Source of the DNA: Ampelomyces quisqualis
Lineage: Eukaryota > Ascomycota > Dothideomycetes > Pleosporales > Phaeosphaeriaceae
Length of the DNA stretch: 64,000 nucleotides
Assembly (NCBI GenBank): GCA_018398575.1
Contig: JAGTXZ010000018.1
Coordinates: 2,790,001-2,854,000 of the forward strand
Direction: 5' to 3'
Shown: positions 43,505-55,864 of the stretch, one piece after another
Layout: each line of letters starts with the position of its first letter
Numbering within the stretch: the stretch's first letter is position 1
Program-made: the position numbers and the translations under genes
Notes under the pieces: generated by a model
The model's database searches: none
Told to the model about the DNA's origin: nothing
What the model saw: the letters and a program-made list of their open reading frames with translations, nothing else

Positions 43505-45565
43505 CTAAGCGTCTCCTGTCTGTGCGGTGTCAGGCTGGTGGTCGGCTGTTGGCTGATCTGCCTCTTGCTGCACCGGGTCTCGCTGATTTGTCTCCTGTTC
43601 GCGCTGCTCTGCCTGACGTCTCTGTGCCTCACTTTCTCGCTCTTTTCCCGCTCTCTTCTCAATTTCCTCCCTCTTGGCTACCTCTTCATTCTTGCACTTT
43701 TCACAGACAAGCATGTAACAGTACCTGCATTCGTGTGCGAGGCTGAGAGTTGGTGCTGCAGCTTCCAATATGCTCGATATCTTGCTGGACTTGACATCTC
43801 GTTTCTTGCGCTCATGCTCATTTGGTGTATCTACTGAAGCCCGGTGCCGCAGTTGCGCAGGGAAGGCAGTGTTTATGTTGCCATATGTATCCAAAATTCG
43901 CTCGTTGGGTTGGACATCTTCCATTGGTGATGCCTCTCGTGCAGTTAGGCTTTGCGAGAGCAGGGAGAGGCTCGCTGTGAGATGTGGCGCTGTTCCAATG
44001 GTAGTATCAGCCCTGAACAAGCCCCGTGGAGGTACAAATGGCAGCCTTCCACCTCCCCGTCCTGTAGCTCTGCCTCTATATCCTCTCACACCATTCGAGT
44101 GGGCTCTACTGCCGTCTACTGGGACTGTCTTCTCTTTCACACTACTACTGGCCTTTGGAGGTTCGATTGTTGGATGTATGGTGTTCCAACATTTCACGCA
44201 TTCCATGTCGGTTGCGCGGGGGATGAAAGCCATGGCAAAAGGTATGTTGTACGTGCCAAAGTAGTGATTGCAAAGCCACTGGGGTTCTCCTCCGTTGTTG
44301 ATCGGTTCCTCGCCAAAGTCGAAAGTGGAATTCGCCCAAAAGTTGGATCCCCCACCATCGAGGTTGACTGGAGACGCTTGAGCCGCCGGAAAAGCTAGAG
44401 TTGCTCCGTCCGCTGTATCTGGACCTGTTGCGGTGTTATGGTCGCTCTGAAAATCCGTATCAGATCCAACGTCGCCGTCTTCTGCATATTCTCCTACTTC
44501 GCCATCATAACAGCCTCCGTCGCAATCATTGATATTGCCCATACAGCCCCAGCAGAACTGCGCCCCGCATCTACACTCTATGTGGTTACAACCAAACATC
44601 CTCTTCAATCCATGCCCACACTTTGGACACTTCTTGTAGCCCCAGCTCTCTAACAATTTGGCAGTCTCTGCATCAAGACCAAACTCGTGGATGGTACACA
44701 TACTTCCAGGATGAGCCTCTTGCCGACACTCGGTGCAGATGCTCGCCTCGCATTTGTGGCAAGCAAATGAGTCTGCATTAGGTGTGCCAATTCCCGAGTC
44801 TGCGCGCTGCTTGTATTTGGTCTTCACGTTCTGCGGTAAAAGTCTATCCGGTATGAAGGCCGAGCAAGAGGGTACTGGGCAGTACATAGGACTCGGCGTG
44901 CACCACTCCTCATATTTCTCTCTGAAATTTGTAGCTTCGTCTTGCGTTAGATATGGTTTCGCATGAGACAAGTTGATTGGTTCGCAGCAAGTCGGTGGCA
45001 TTCGCGAAACGTCCTTGCACGCGTCGGTGAAAGTATTTTTGACGCAGGATGTACAGTAAGCACTTTTGCAACGCCGGCATGGGTAGACAACATCTTTGTC
45101 ATTGTCTTTGGGCATCTCTTTGCAGCAGATGAGACATTGTCGGACCGGCTCGGTGATTGGTCCACGGGGTCGGTGGGCTCGAGCTGGCTGAGGTAAGGCT
45201 GGTTCAGCGTCGTATTCAATGGCCATCATCTGCCGCTCAACAAGTAATTGCTCGAATGAGGTCATGAGTTGCTGTTGATTTGATATCTCGGCTGATTGGA
45301 GAGTAGACATGAAGGGTACGGGTGCGCTGTTGCGCCTTTGTGTCGAGCTGATCAGGGTTGCAGTTGAGCTTGTTATGTTGATATCGTCGTGTGAAAGTTG
45401 GTTGAGGGCTAATGTTGGCCCCTCACCTGAAAAGCAAACAGTGGACCGTGGTGCGGGGTCTTGGCGGACCCTTGTATCGATGTCGTGACGGTCTGAAGTA
45501 GTAATAGCGACTGAGGCATTAGCCTTTACGTGCGGTCGCACGACCCGGGAAGCTTTGGAACCCAT
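43505..45565 (-). CDS. RBR-type E3 ubiquitin ligase (RING-IBR-RING)
   Basis: A single exon. I place the start at the ATG at 45,565 (686 residues), because the upstream extension opens on a non-ATG codon. RING1 is at about 144-195 (CLICC, CRRC, YCTSCV), IBR at about 229-285 (YCPVPSC, CHKC, CTEC), and RING2 at about 312-341 (CPKCGHGLKRMFGCNHIEC, then FCWGC). In RBR ligases the catalytic cysteine receives ubiquitin as a thioester; here it should be Cys331, the last Cys of GCNHIEC. The protein begins MGSKAS, which fits the N-myristoylation consensus, so membrane attachment is possible. The C-terminus adds a CRYC, CEKC pair and a K/E/Q-rich tail. The target is unknown. Confidence 0.9.
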   Translation of the reverse strand: MGSKASRVVRPHVKANASVAITTSDRHDIDTRVRQDPAPRSTVCFSGEGPTLALNQLSHDDINITSSTATLISSTQRRNSAPVPFMSTLQSAEISNQQQLMTSFEQLLVERQMMAIEYDAEPALPQPARAHRPRGPITEPVRQCLICCKEMPKDNDKDVVYPCRRCKSAYCTSCVKNTFTDACKDVSRMPPTCCEPINLSHAKPYLTQDEATNFREKYEEWCTPSPMYCPVPSCSAFIPDRLLPQNVKTKYKQRADSGIGTPNADSFACHKCEASICTECRQEAHPGSMCTIHEFGLDAETAKLLESWGYKKCPKCGHGLKRMFGCNHIECRCGAQFCWGCMGNINDCDGGCYDGEVGEYAEDGDVGSDTDFQSDHNTATGPDTADGATLAFPAAQASPVNLDGGGSNFWANSTFDFGEEPINNGGEPQWLCNHYFGTYNIPFAMAFIPRATDMECVKCWNTIHPTIEPPKASSSVKEKTVPVDGSRAHSNGVRGYRGRATGRGGGRLPFVPPRGLFRADTTIGTAPHLTASLSLLSQSLTAREASPMEDVQPNERILDTYGNINTAFPAQLRHRASVDTPNEHERKKRDVKSSKISSILEAAAPTLSLAHECRYCYMLVCEKCKNEEVAKREEIEKRAGKERESEAQRRQAEQREQETNQRDPVQQEADQPTADHQPDTAQTGDA

Positions 45566-48496
45566 GGTAGACAGGACGACGAGCGACTTTGGTGACGTGG
45601 AAGTTAAATGGTCCAACACCTTATTTAAGGCAGGATATTGACGTTTGGTGTGCTTATGAAGTTGACTCAAAGGAAGGCTGTTGACTCAGGTGAGGCGGTG
45701 TTGCCTAACTGGTGCAGTTGGCAGCCTCGCGACATCGACATTGATTGGCTAGTGTCTGCAAAGTGTATCAAACCCACGCAAAGTCGATGAAATAAGTATC
45801 CTTATGCTTGAGCTATCTCCGTCATCGGTTTCAGTTGTACGATGGAGGGACATCAATTACGGTAAGCCTGTAAGGTGGCTGAGGTGGCTGCGCACGACAC
45901 CACGCCTCATTTGGAAATTTGAAGAGGACCATGCTCAAAACTGGTCTTCTCAAAACAACGAACGCCTTTTCGCCCTTTTGAAGAATCATGGCAGCGGAAG
46001 AAGATGGCGAAAGTTGACAGATCAGTGATCCGTGCACGACTCTTTCCTCTTTTAGAATAGCATATTGTCCTCGACATCTGAAGAAGGGCTGTTGGACATT
46101 AGTCGACCTCCTCGTGTTTAGAAAAGAGGTCAGAAAAACGACCTGGAGTCGACCAGAAAGCGAAATATAGCACGACGTGCACTGTTTATAGCCAGCAACA
46201 CAATTGCGGCTTCTCCGCATTCTCGGCCTGAACTGGATGCCATGACGAATGTTGTGTTACGATACAACACTGCACGCTCGAGCGACGGCGTGGACGATAC
46301 GGACTCACAATGGGAAGCAAGTACACACCAGAAGAAAGAGGTGTCATCGGCTCCGAGCATGTATTCCACAACCAAACGTGGATCCGAGGAGCGAGCTGAC
46401 CTTTCTCTCCATGCGAATTCCGGAGGCGGAGCCATGGGTTGCTATCGCTGTGAGCAAGCGTAAACATTCTATAGAAGAAACCGTTGGGCCCGAGTAACAG
46501 CGGGTAATAGGTATTTTCCTAGTTGACAGCTAAAAAATAGTAAATACACGTCACCTACTATACCAGGGATCCTAGTCATATGGTTAGGAAATTCCAGTCG
46601 ACGAGGGACTGTAGGGCAAGACGATGGTGCAATGCTTCGTGAAAATATTTACACATTGTGATTGGCCTGTGACGCAGTCATGGTAATAGAATACCAGAAT
46701 ACCATGAGAGCACGAAGCTTTGATTTCATGCAACCGAATAATGACGGTCTACACTGCGGCAAGTATTTGATCCCGCTCGGTAGTCATTAGAGCAAGGGGG
46801 AGACAAAAGACAGCCTCGACGCTAAATTGGTACGGGAATACAATGACGCTGCCTATAATAAGGACCGACAGCAGGCAGTGAGTGTGCTCGTTAGTGCTCT
46901 TGGCGAGCTCTTATACGTGAAATGATCGTCACATCTCCTTTCGAGTGCAATAATGACAAGCTACAGCAGATACGAACATGTGGGTGTGGGCCAAGCACGA
47001 AACAGTATGCCAAGAACGGTGACTAGCGTATAGAACGGTAGGCTGACCCTTGCCCCAGCTCGTATCTGACAGCCCGTGGTGGTCTTGTACCCTGGTCAAG
47101 ATGCGCCAACGAATCGGTAGTCGGCATTACAGAGACAAATCCCGAGGAATCGTCCAGGACTTGGAAGCCTTTGCATGGAGGCGCTTGAATCAGTTGATGC
47201 AAGGCCGATTAGCGCGACTATGTTGTGAAAATGCGACCTCATGACCTTGCAAGGGGACGCCGTGAAGGCTTATTGAGCCATGATGGATGCAATATATAAT
47301 GCTCACCAAGCTTCTTGGAAGGTGGATTGATGCTGGGGATTCGCTGCTAGAAAGACCGCTGGTCAAGCCTTGCAGCGGGCTGGTGACCTGAATGGGGTAA
47401 CGCACTGTGACACATTCCAAGCACAGTGAGCTATGCAGTACAAGGCTGGATCCCAGGCTGACAAAACCGTGTTTCCTTGAAGACGTGGACAAAACATCTT
47501 GTGATGATCATGACTTTCCGAGCGGGCCGGCAGATGTTGAGCGGTGGGCCGACGAATACTGCCGAAATGTTCATGTCGCCAACGTTGAGCAGCGCGGTGA
47601 CACGGAAGGCGATTCAAGGTCATGAAGACGGTCCGGCCAGAGACGGCTAGAGTCTTGGCATTTGATCCAATCACAGGTACTGAACCATGACTGTAGATCC
47701 AGTCAAAGTTGAACGCAAAGTTGTGGTTAGCTCAGCAACAGTAGCGCAAGCACCATAAGAGTCTTGTAGGTCAGTGACAACAGTACGGTAATCAGCAACT
47801 TGACGACGCGCAGCACGGCAGGCAAGTCAAGTCCAGCATTGCGGCCTCCCCCGCAACACGCATGGGTCTGCTGGACGGTTTGGAGGTTGCGTCGGATGCG
47901 CCACCTGCTCGGCGGCTGCGGAAAGGGCTGGTGCTTACGTCTACGACCCCTGCACGTGCAGCAAGATGACGATGTGCAAGTTCGTGCCTAGAGGGAGGGA
48001 GGGGGTTGGCGGATCGAGCGTCGTGCCCAGGCCCCAAGGGAGACAGCACGAAGAAGCTCGCGGTAACTTAGGCCTCCCTGACGTACTCTACGCCGACGAC
48101 AGACACGCGTCTGTGAGGGGTCTTGTTGCTGGGCTTTGCTGGAGCTGTTGATGGCTTAGCAGGTGGAGTGGTCGGACTCGTGGAGCAGCGTTCGTAGCCT
48201 CCGAAATAGCGGCTTGCGCGAGGAATCGAGTCAAGGCGCTGGGGAAACTGTGGAGGCGATCACCAGGGGAGGCCTGTGCGAACATGGAGCGCTAACCTGG
48301 GGAAGAGCTGCTGCATGGCGGCGACCTGTGGGCAAGCCGTGGAGGTGGTGAGGTCTTAAAGCTCTGCGGTGCCCGTTGGCCTGACTGTGTGCGCGTCAGT
48401 CAGGCCTCTCTCCCCTCCTACACGCCGAAGAATTCTGCATTGTTTGGCTGTCGTCTTTGCCTCTCCGCGCGTCTCCCTTGCACCACCGCAGACGTT
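45566..48496. other. Long intergenic region, no gene seen
   Basis: About 2.9 kb between the RBR start (minus) and the beta-glucosidase start (plus). The RBR promoter should be at the left; a ccttatttaagg palindrome lies about 55 bases upstream of that ATG. Open frames of up to ~130 codons on both strands have no recognisable motif and do not chain into a spliced gene by eye. A short lineage-specific gene cannot be ruled out. Confidence 0.4.
45619..45630 (-). promoter_or_regulatory. TATA-like palindrome upstream of RBR gene
   Basis: The palindrome ccttatttaagg lies about 55-65 bases upstream of the chosen RBR start codon, at a distance that suits a core promoter element. This is a pattern match only. 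Confidence 0.3.
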
Positions 48497-51427
48497 ATGG
48501 CGCTGAGGCTAACACCCGCATTTCTGGCCGTGATTGGTATCTCGGCCGCCCAGCAAGTGAGTGACCAACATTCTACCGTGTCGATTCGCAACAACATCAG
48601 ATCTATGCGATATTTGCGCCAGAGCTGCAGAGATGCTGCCCGAACTCGCAAACTTTGTCGTTGCTCTATTCCCATTCTTGCGCGCCGTACAATGCCACTT
48701 TGAAGCTTGGTTGTGTAGCACCACACTGACTGTAAACAGTATCCTAACACCACCAACCCGCCCACAAATGGCTCGGCAAGCCCGCTGAACAACGCCTACA
48801 GCCCGCCCTTCTATCCCAGTCCGTAAGTAGGTTTCTTTGCCGCGCGCAACTCGGACTTGAAGCTGATTTCGAGGCCACCTACTGACATTCAAAAGGTGGA
48901 TTGAAGGTCTCGGTGACTGGGACGCAGCATACAAAAAGGCCCAGGCCTTCGTCAGCCAACTCACCCTCCTCGAGAAGGTCAACCTTACCACCGGTACAGG
49001 ATGGCAGAGTGATCACTGTGTCGGCAACACGGGGGGAGTCCCACGTCTAGGGTTCGCTGGAATCTGCAACCAGGACAGCCCGCTGGGTATCCGTTTTGCG
49101 GATTACGTCTCGGCTTTCCCGGCTGGTGGCACTATTGCCGCAGCATGGGACCGTGGCGAGTGGTACCTTCGAGGATATCAGATGGGTCAGGAACATCGTG
49201 GAAAGGGTGTCGATGTTCAGCTTGGCCCCGTTGTTGGACCTCTTGGTCGCAACCCCAAGGGTGGAGTACGTACAAATGTTGCTGCAGGTACCTGTCAGAG
49301 CTAACATTGGGACAGCGTAACTGGGAAGGCTTCTCCCCAGACCCATACCTATCAGGTATCGCGGTCGCAGATACCGTCCGCGGTATTCAAGATGCTGGTG
49401 TTGTTGCTTGCACGAAGCACTACATCATGAACGAGCAAGAGCATTTCCGCCAGCCAGGCAACTTTGAAGGCGAATTCGTCGACGCACTCAGCTCCAACCT
49501 CGATGACAAGACTCTGCACGAACTCTACCTCTGGCCTTTTGCCGACGCCGTCCGCGCCGGTACTGGTGCCATCATGTGCAGCTACAACAAGGTAAACAAC
49601 TCCCAGGCGTGCCAGAACTCGTACTTGCAAAACTACATTCTCAAGGGCGAGCTCGGCTTCCAGGGCTTCATCATGTCCGATTGGGATGCTCAGCACTCTG
49701 GTGTTGCCTCTACCTTTGCAGGCCTCGACATGACCATGCCTGGTGACACCGACTTTAACTCTGGCAAGTCTTTCTGGGGCACCAACTTCACGCTCTCCAT
49801 TCTCAACGGAACCGTGCCTGAGTGGCGCCTGGACGATGCGGTGACACGTATCATGGCTGCCTACTACTACGTTGGACGTGACACTGCACGCGTTGCGGTC
49901 AACTTCGACAGCTGGGCACGCGACACCTATGGCTACTCTCATTTCTACGGAAAGGCCGGATACGAGCTGATCAACCAGCATGTAGACGTCCGAGCTGATC
50001 ACTTCCGCAGCATCCGCCGCACCGCCGCCATGTCCACCGTTCTCTTGAAGAACACGGACGGCGCTCTGCCGCTGACCGGCAGCGAGAAGTGGACTGCTGT
50101 CTTCGGTAACGATGCTACTGACAGCCAGTACGGCCCCAACGGTTGCCCTGATCGTGGGTGTGACAACGGCACATTGGCCATGGGCTGGGGTTCTGGAACG
50201 GCCGATTTCCCCTACCTAGTTACACCTTTGGATTCGATCAAGGCGACCGTTGTACAGAATGGAGGTGTCCTCTCGTCTGTCACTGACAACTACGCCTACA
50301 GACAGATCCAGGCGGAGGCCGCGCAGGCCAGCGTTGCTATTGTTTTTGTCAATGCCGACTCAGGTGAAGGTTACATCACTGTGGATGGCAACATGGGTGA
50401 CCGCAACAATTTGACTCTCTGGCAAGATGGCGAGACGCTCATCCGCAACGTCTCAGCTCTCTGCAATAACACCATCGTCGTCATCCACTCGGTTGGTCCC
50501 GTCCTCGTAAACTCTTTCTACGACAACGACAACATCACCGCCATTCTGTGGGCTGGTCTTCCTGGACAGGAGTCCGGTAATGCCATTGCCGACATTCTCT
50601 ATGGTCGTCACAATCCGGGTGGAAAGCTGCCTTTTACAATTGGCAGCAACGCAGCCGAGTATGGCCCTGACCTCATCTACGAACCTACCGATGGAAGCAA
50701 CAGCCCCCAAGACAACTTTGAAGAAGGTGTCTTTATTGACTACCGAGCATTCGACAAACAGAATGTCACCCCCATCTACGAATTCGGCCATGGTCTCTCG
50801 TACACGACATTCTCCTACTCCGACATCAAGGTCAGCAAGAGCTCTGCTGGCCCATACGCCCCCACCACTGGTCAGTCCAGCGCCGCGCCTACGCTCGGTA
50901 ACTTTAGCACCAGCCCTGCCGACTACCAGTGGCCCAGCAACTTCACCTACGTCAACACCTTCATCTACCCCTACCTCAACTCGACCGACTTCGAAACGGC
51001 ATCCCAAGACCCCGAGTACGGCGTCAACTACACGTGGCCTGCGGGGGCAACCGACGGCGGCCCTCAAGCCCGCATCGCGGCGGGTGGCGCACCCGGAGGC
51101 AACGCCCAACTCTGGGACGTCCTGTACACCGTCACAGCGACCATCACCAACAACGGCACCGTGGCTGGCGACGAAGTGGTGCAGCTCTACGTCAGCCTCG
51201 GCGGCGAAGACGACCCCGCGACTGTTCTCCGTGGCTTTGAACGTCTGTCTATTCAACCCGGCCAGAGCGCGAGTTTCAGCGCTGACATTACGCGCCGTGA
51301 CGTTTCGAACTGGGACGTTGCGAGCCAGAACTGGGTTATTACCGCGGCGGCCAAGACGGTGTATGTGGGTGCGTCGTCGAGGAAGTTGCTGCTTCAGGCG
51401 AGCCTTGACACCAGCGAGTACCAGTAG
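48497..51427 (+). CDS. Secreted GH3 beta-glucosidase
   Basis: Four exons (48,497-48,556, 48,740-48,822, 48,896-49,265, 49,316-51,427) give 874 residues. The first exon codes for a signal peptide (MALRLTPAFLAVIGISAAQQ). The catalytic (beta/alpha)8 domain has GFAGICNQDSPLGIR, GKGVDVQLGPVVGPLGR, and the nucleophile motif GFIMSDWDA, placing the catalytic Asp near residue 293. The second domain has SGEGYITVDGNMGDRNNL, and a fibronectin-III-like domain closes the chain (EVVQLYVSL, LRGFERL). Many NxS/T sites suggest glycosylation. The size and layout match secreted fungal beta-glucosidases that split cellobiose into glucose. It fits plant-biomass use, in line with a saprobic or plant-associated fungus. 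Confidence 0.95.
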
Positions 51428-52563
51428 ATGGGGAGACGTGTTCTTGGGGACGATGACGAATGTAGCTTTTGAATAGTCAGATGCATCGATGAGACGGCCA
51501 TTGCATCTGGTAGCTGAGAAGCACAGTAATGAATCAGTTCTTGATGAATGTTGAAAGTCTATACGATCCAACTTGGTCTGTTGCTGTGCGTGTGTCTGCT
51601 TGTGAGTAGATGAGTTTGGGTCGTTCAACGTTGATTCATCAGGTGGTGGTTTTCCAAGAAGGCACCGTGGATAGTCACGTGGCGTAAGGATGACGTAGTA
51701 GAAGAACCCATGTCAACAAACGCGCGCGTCGGTTTTTCCCGGCCGCCTGTGCGCGCTGACAAACAAGGGAGCGAGGCTACGGCACAAAGGGCGTTGGGAA
51801 ATGCAAAATTGTCCGCTGGTCGAGAGACGGAGGAGATGTTATCGAAGAGGCGCAATCGTAGTCCGCGTGCCCGTGGCCGTGGCAGTGCCGATGGATGCGA
51901 ACGATCAGATAGCGTCGGCTGTGCTGTCTTTGTTTGCGGCTCGCTGCAGCCAACGCGACGGGAGTGCGCTTTGTTTGACCGTGGAAGGGAACCAGACAAC
52001 AGCCATTATTGTGAATGCGACGCGGCTGGAGTCTGCTGTGTCAGGACTCGGGCTAGCTGGTCATGTGTACTCCGTAGGGAGCCATAATGAACTGCAGGGG
52101 CCGTGCACCCACAACTTGGGACTCGGAGCCTGGGAGGCCCGTCGACGTCTTCGGCTGCCATCATTCGACCCGCTGCTGCTATCGATATCGAGGCCGGATA
52201 GACACTGTCACTGTACTCGTTCGCAGTCGCCCCTCGACCCAGCTCGGTTGCGCGTGCCCGCTGCCCGCTGCCGACGCCGACGCCCGTGAAGAGGGCGCTC
52301 TTGTTTACGCGACGCCCACGGCCCCTACCGTGTCCGCCCGTCATCGGCTTGTTCTTCACGGCCCACGCCCGCCGCACCATCACCACCACCGCATTCTGCC
52401 GCCCGCCACTGCCGCCCCCAGCAAGGCATCGACAGCCGAGTTTGTGCCGCAAGCTGCCCCCGCCCATTCCGACAGCGGATTGCAGTCCCTGGCTGCACGC
52501 CCGCTAGCATAGGACCCCCTCGACGCCCTCGCGGAACAGCGCAACCACAACACCACAGCGGCC
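51428..52563. other. Intergenic, promoter of forkhead gene
   Basis: About 1.1 kb from the beta-glucosidase stop to the forkhead start. It becomes C/G-rich toward 52,560, and the open frames there reflect composition. No gene is supported. The forkhead promoter and leader should lie here. Confidence 0.4.
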
Positions 52564-55169
52564 ATGCCGCCCTCGAGCAGACGCAGCCTGCGCCACCGCA
52601 GAGACGTGCCCGACCCCCAGCCGCAGTCGGAGGCCGACACGCCCGACTCCATCGCCACGCCCTCGCGGAAGCGCAGAAGAGTACGTGCGCCCGCCGGCCA
52701 TGCCCCGCCGCCAGGCAACTCACATGCAGAGCAGCTGAACGGCGTTCTCGAGGCCGTTGCGGCCGCCGAACCGCCGCGCGCACGCGTCGCCGAGTCGGTC
52801 GCCAGCAACGACTCCAACACGACACTGCCCAACGGCGGCGACCTCGACAACCCCACCGACCCCGTCGAGCGCCAGAACCTCGTCATTGCCTCGCTTCGCA
52901 TGCCCCGGCACTACACGCCCAACGCCGTCATCGACTACGCCAACGACCTGCAGGCCCGCCGCAACGAGGGCAAGAACATCGCCGCCTTTGCCAAGATTGC
53001 AGCCCGCGAGTGGTGCTTCTTCGTGCAGGAAACCAGGGTCCTCATCGGCCGCGCAGACTCGGCCATCCGCCCACACCCGCCGAGCGCCGCATCCGAGCTG
53101 TCTGGGCTGCCCTTGAACGAAGCTGCTGTCTCGCAGTGGGGCGTCCACATCGATCTCGGCCCTGAGCGACAGATCTCGCGCGTCCACGCCGAAATCAACT
53201 TCAATCTGCAGGACCAGATATGGTACATCATGGTCAACAGTCGCAACGGCCTGAAGCTCGACGATCGCAGCTTGACAAAAGGACAGGTCGAGCCGCTGCA
53301 CTCGGGAGTCTGCATCGGCATCATGGGCACGCAGATGCTCTTCCTGCTCGCTAACCAAGAGGACCATTTCCACCCCATGCTCTGGCGGCAGGTCAACAAC
53401 GAGGACGCCGCTGAATCCGACAATGACGGCAAGCAGCCTCCCAAGCCGCAACATCACGCACATCCCAGTGGTCCGACACCGAAGCGAGAGCACTACGACC
53501 CCTTCCCGCCGTCCTCACATCCGCGGAACAAGCAGCAATCGTCGCAGGCCTACTACAACCAGATGACTTCTACCCCTGGTCGTCCACCGCCCGGCACGCC
53601 CCTCACCTTCCGCAACGAACAGGACCCCCGCATCAAGGGCTCGCCCGCGGTTTTCTCCCGCGGTATGCTCTTCGACCCGAACGATGACATCGACTACAGC
53701 CTGGACTCTTCCAAGGACATCAAGCCCCCCCACAGCTACGCCCAGCTCATTGGCCAGGCCATCCTTAGCAGCGAAGAGGAGATGTTGACGCTATCAAACA
53801 TATACGACTACATCAAGATCCGGTACGCCTACTTCCGCTACACCAACGCGGGATGGCAAAACTCGATTCGCCATAACCTGTCGCTCAACAAGTCGTTTGA
53901 AAAGGTTGCCCGACGAACCGATGAGCCTGGCAAGGGCATGAAGTGGAAGATTACCGAACATGAGCGCGACGAGTTTATCAAGAAGCAGATGCTCAACCCA
54001 CGCAAAGGAGGTGGTATTGCCATTGGGAACCGACTGGACGGCTCAGGGCCCAGTTCACCAGCCGTCGGACACCGTGATGGTACTGCCCAAGCAACGGAGC
54101 GTCTCGTAGATGTACTCGATCACGATTACCGTAACCACAACCGCGTCAAGTCTCCGCCGCGGTCTACAACACCCCCTTTATCCTCGGTTCCGATGGCAAC
54201 AGAATCGTACACACCCGATCGCGGTCCCCGGCCATATGGGGGCCTGAAGCAGTCGCCTAATCACCGGGACCACCACAACTTTGTCACGCCAGCGAAGCGT
54301 CTGATGTATGGAGATAGTGGGCGTGAACCTCAGTACGTCAAGCATGATGATTCACAGCGGCACCTCGAATCTTCACCAGCGGTTGATCCTGTCAAGCCCA
54401 ACGTTTCGGGCCTGAAAGGCGACGCTGCCAATTCTCCACCAACGCTCTACTCCGACAACAACCCAAACGGACACCATGATATCGGCCGAGCGAACAACGC
54501 TTTGGTCACACCGCTAGTGACTCGCCATGCTCCACGACTCGCACCTCCCAGCACCGCTCAGGTGCCCAGCCAGTACATGAACTTCTCCAGTCCGGCGCCC
54601 TTCTGGAAGTTTGTCGATTTACCGAGTACGCCAGCCAGGGGTCCTCTGGAGCTCAGTCCGATCAAGCTCCAGCGTCCAGACGAAAAGGATGACAATGACG
54701 ATGTTGCCCAGCCCAGCTCGCCGCCCATGCTGAACGAGGGAGAGAGTGTTGAGCCTGAAGATGAGGATGCGGAGGATAACAAGGCCGAAGATGATGACGA
54801 TATCGGCCCCGAAAGTCCTAGTCGCACCGTATCTCGCCCAGTCAGCCGCCGCGAGGTTGGTCCTCCGCGCTCACGCTCAAATTCGAACGTCAATAGCTTC
54901 GGGCCTACTGGCAATGGGGGCATGGTACGTGGTGCAAGTCTAACGTCCTTTGAAGAAGAGCCAGAGGGTGAGGAGGAGAGCTTCGACCTGTCCAAGTAAG
55001 TTTCACCACAGAGTCACCTGGCTGTGCAAGTCACTAACGGAGATTCAGGGGTTTCCAAAAGATTGGATCTTTCCATCGCTCCATTGCGCAAGCTCACGGA
55101 CTCGGCATCACTCATGCAGCCACACCTCCCCCGCCTCCCTCGCGCACCAGTGTCCCAGCGAACATTTAG
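52564..55169 (+). CDS. FHA-forkhead transcription factor, Fkh1/2-like
   Basis: Two exons, 52,564-54,995 and 55,049-55,169, give 850 residues. The second exon extends the protein as FDLSK-GFQKIGSFHRSIAQ and ends in PPSRTSVPANI; reading straight through the intron would stop two codons early. An FHA domain covers about 142-265 (VLIGRADS, then QISRVHAEINFN and VNSRNGLKLDD), which binds phosphothreonine. The forkhead DNA-binding domain is at about 386-480 (KPPHSYAQLIGQAILSS, NSIRHNLSLNKSFEKV, GKGMKWKI). FHA plus forkhead is the layout of yeast Fkh1/Fkh2 and S. pombe Fkh2/Sep1-type factors that drive mitotic gene expression. SP/TP sites in the C-terminal half suit kinase control. Which of the two yeast forms it matches cannot be told. 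Confidence 0.92.
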
Positions 55170-55864
55170 GAACAGCAATCGCTTAACGACCAGCATTTAT
55201 CATATCCTGTAGCGTCGAGCAGCACCCTCTCAGAGGGCTCGGAACATATTTCTTCGCCCACATCTTCATGTACTACGCACGGCTAACGAAAAACAACTCA
55301 TACTGTGGGCATTGATTTCGTGGTGTTGTTCCTTCAGCTCTCACTTTCGCCTTCCGACACACGTTGTCTTTCGTTTTTTTCTCTTTATTCGCGGCATCTA
55401 TTGGGTATAAAAAAAGGCGGCATACTTGTTCCCATGTACAAGTACACGTGTGGCATGTTATATCACGGGTGGAATTCTCTACTATGGCAATGACGATGGC
55501 GTTTTGGGAATAAGGGAAGTTTGAATGATGACGATTACGAATTTACTTTTCGTTGTTTGTGTGATAGGGTCGTGGATTGGAGATGGTGAGGGCAGAGGAA
55601 GCGGTTTACATTGAAATGAAATAAAATCATCACAGAGGACGAAAAGCTTTTTTTTTGATGAGGGTGTTGAGTGGTGCAGATGCCGAGGAAGGCATGTGTG
55701 TGTGGGAATCGCAGCATCGACGCAGGGTTCGTTTGATTTTTTCCATGCTTCTTTGCGAGGAATACTTCAACTGCGCTGTATCTCGTGGAGATGTGCAAAC
55801 ATGGCTTTTTGTCTTATCCCCATTGTCGATATGATATCCCTTGGCCTCCCGCCGCCATGCCAAT
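55170..55864. other. Convergent 3' intergenic region
   Basis: About 700 bases between the facing stops of the forkhead and NDUFS5 genes. T- and A-rich stretches suit 3' untranslated regions. No gene seen. Confidence 0.4.

Noticed and set aside
45566..45670. 35-codon upstream extension of the RBR gene
   Set aside because: It opens on a non-ATG codon, and a TATA-like palindrome lies within it.
50453..51628. 391-codon open frame on the strand opposite the beta-glucosidase
   Set aside because: It is a shadow of the GC-rich codons of the real gene; residues are V/G/R-biased with no family pattern.
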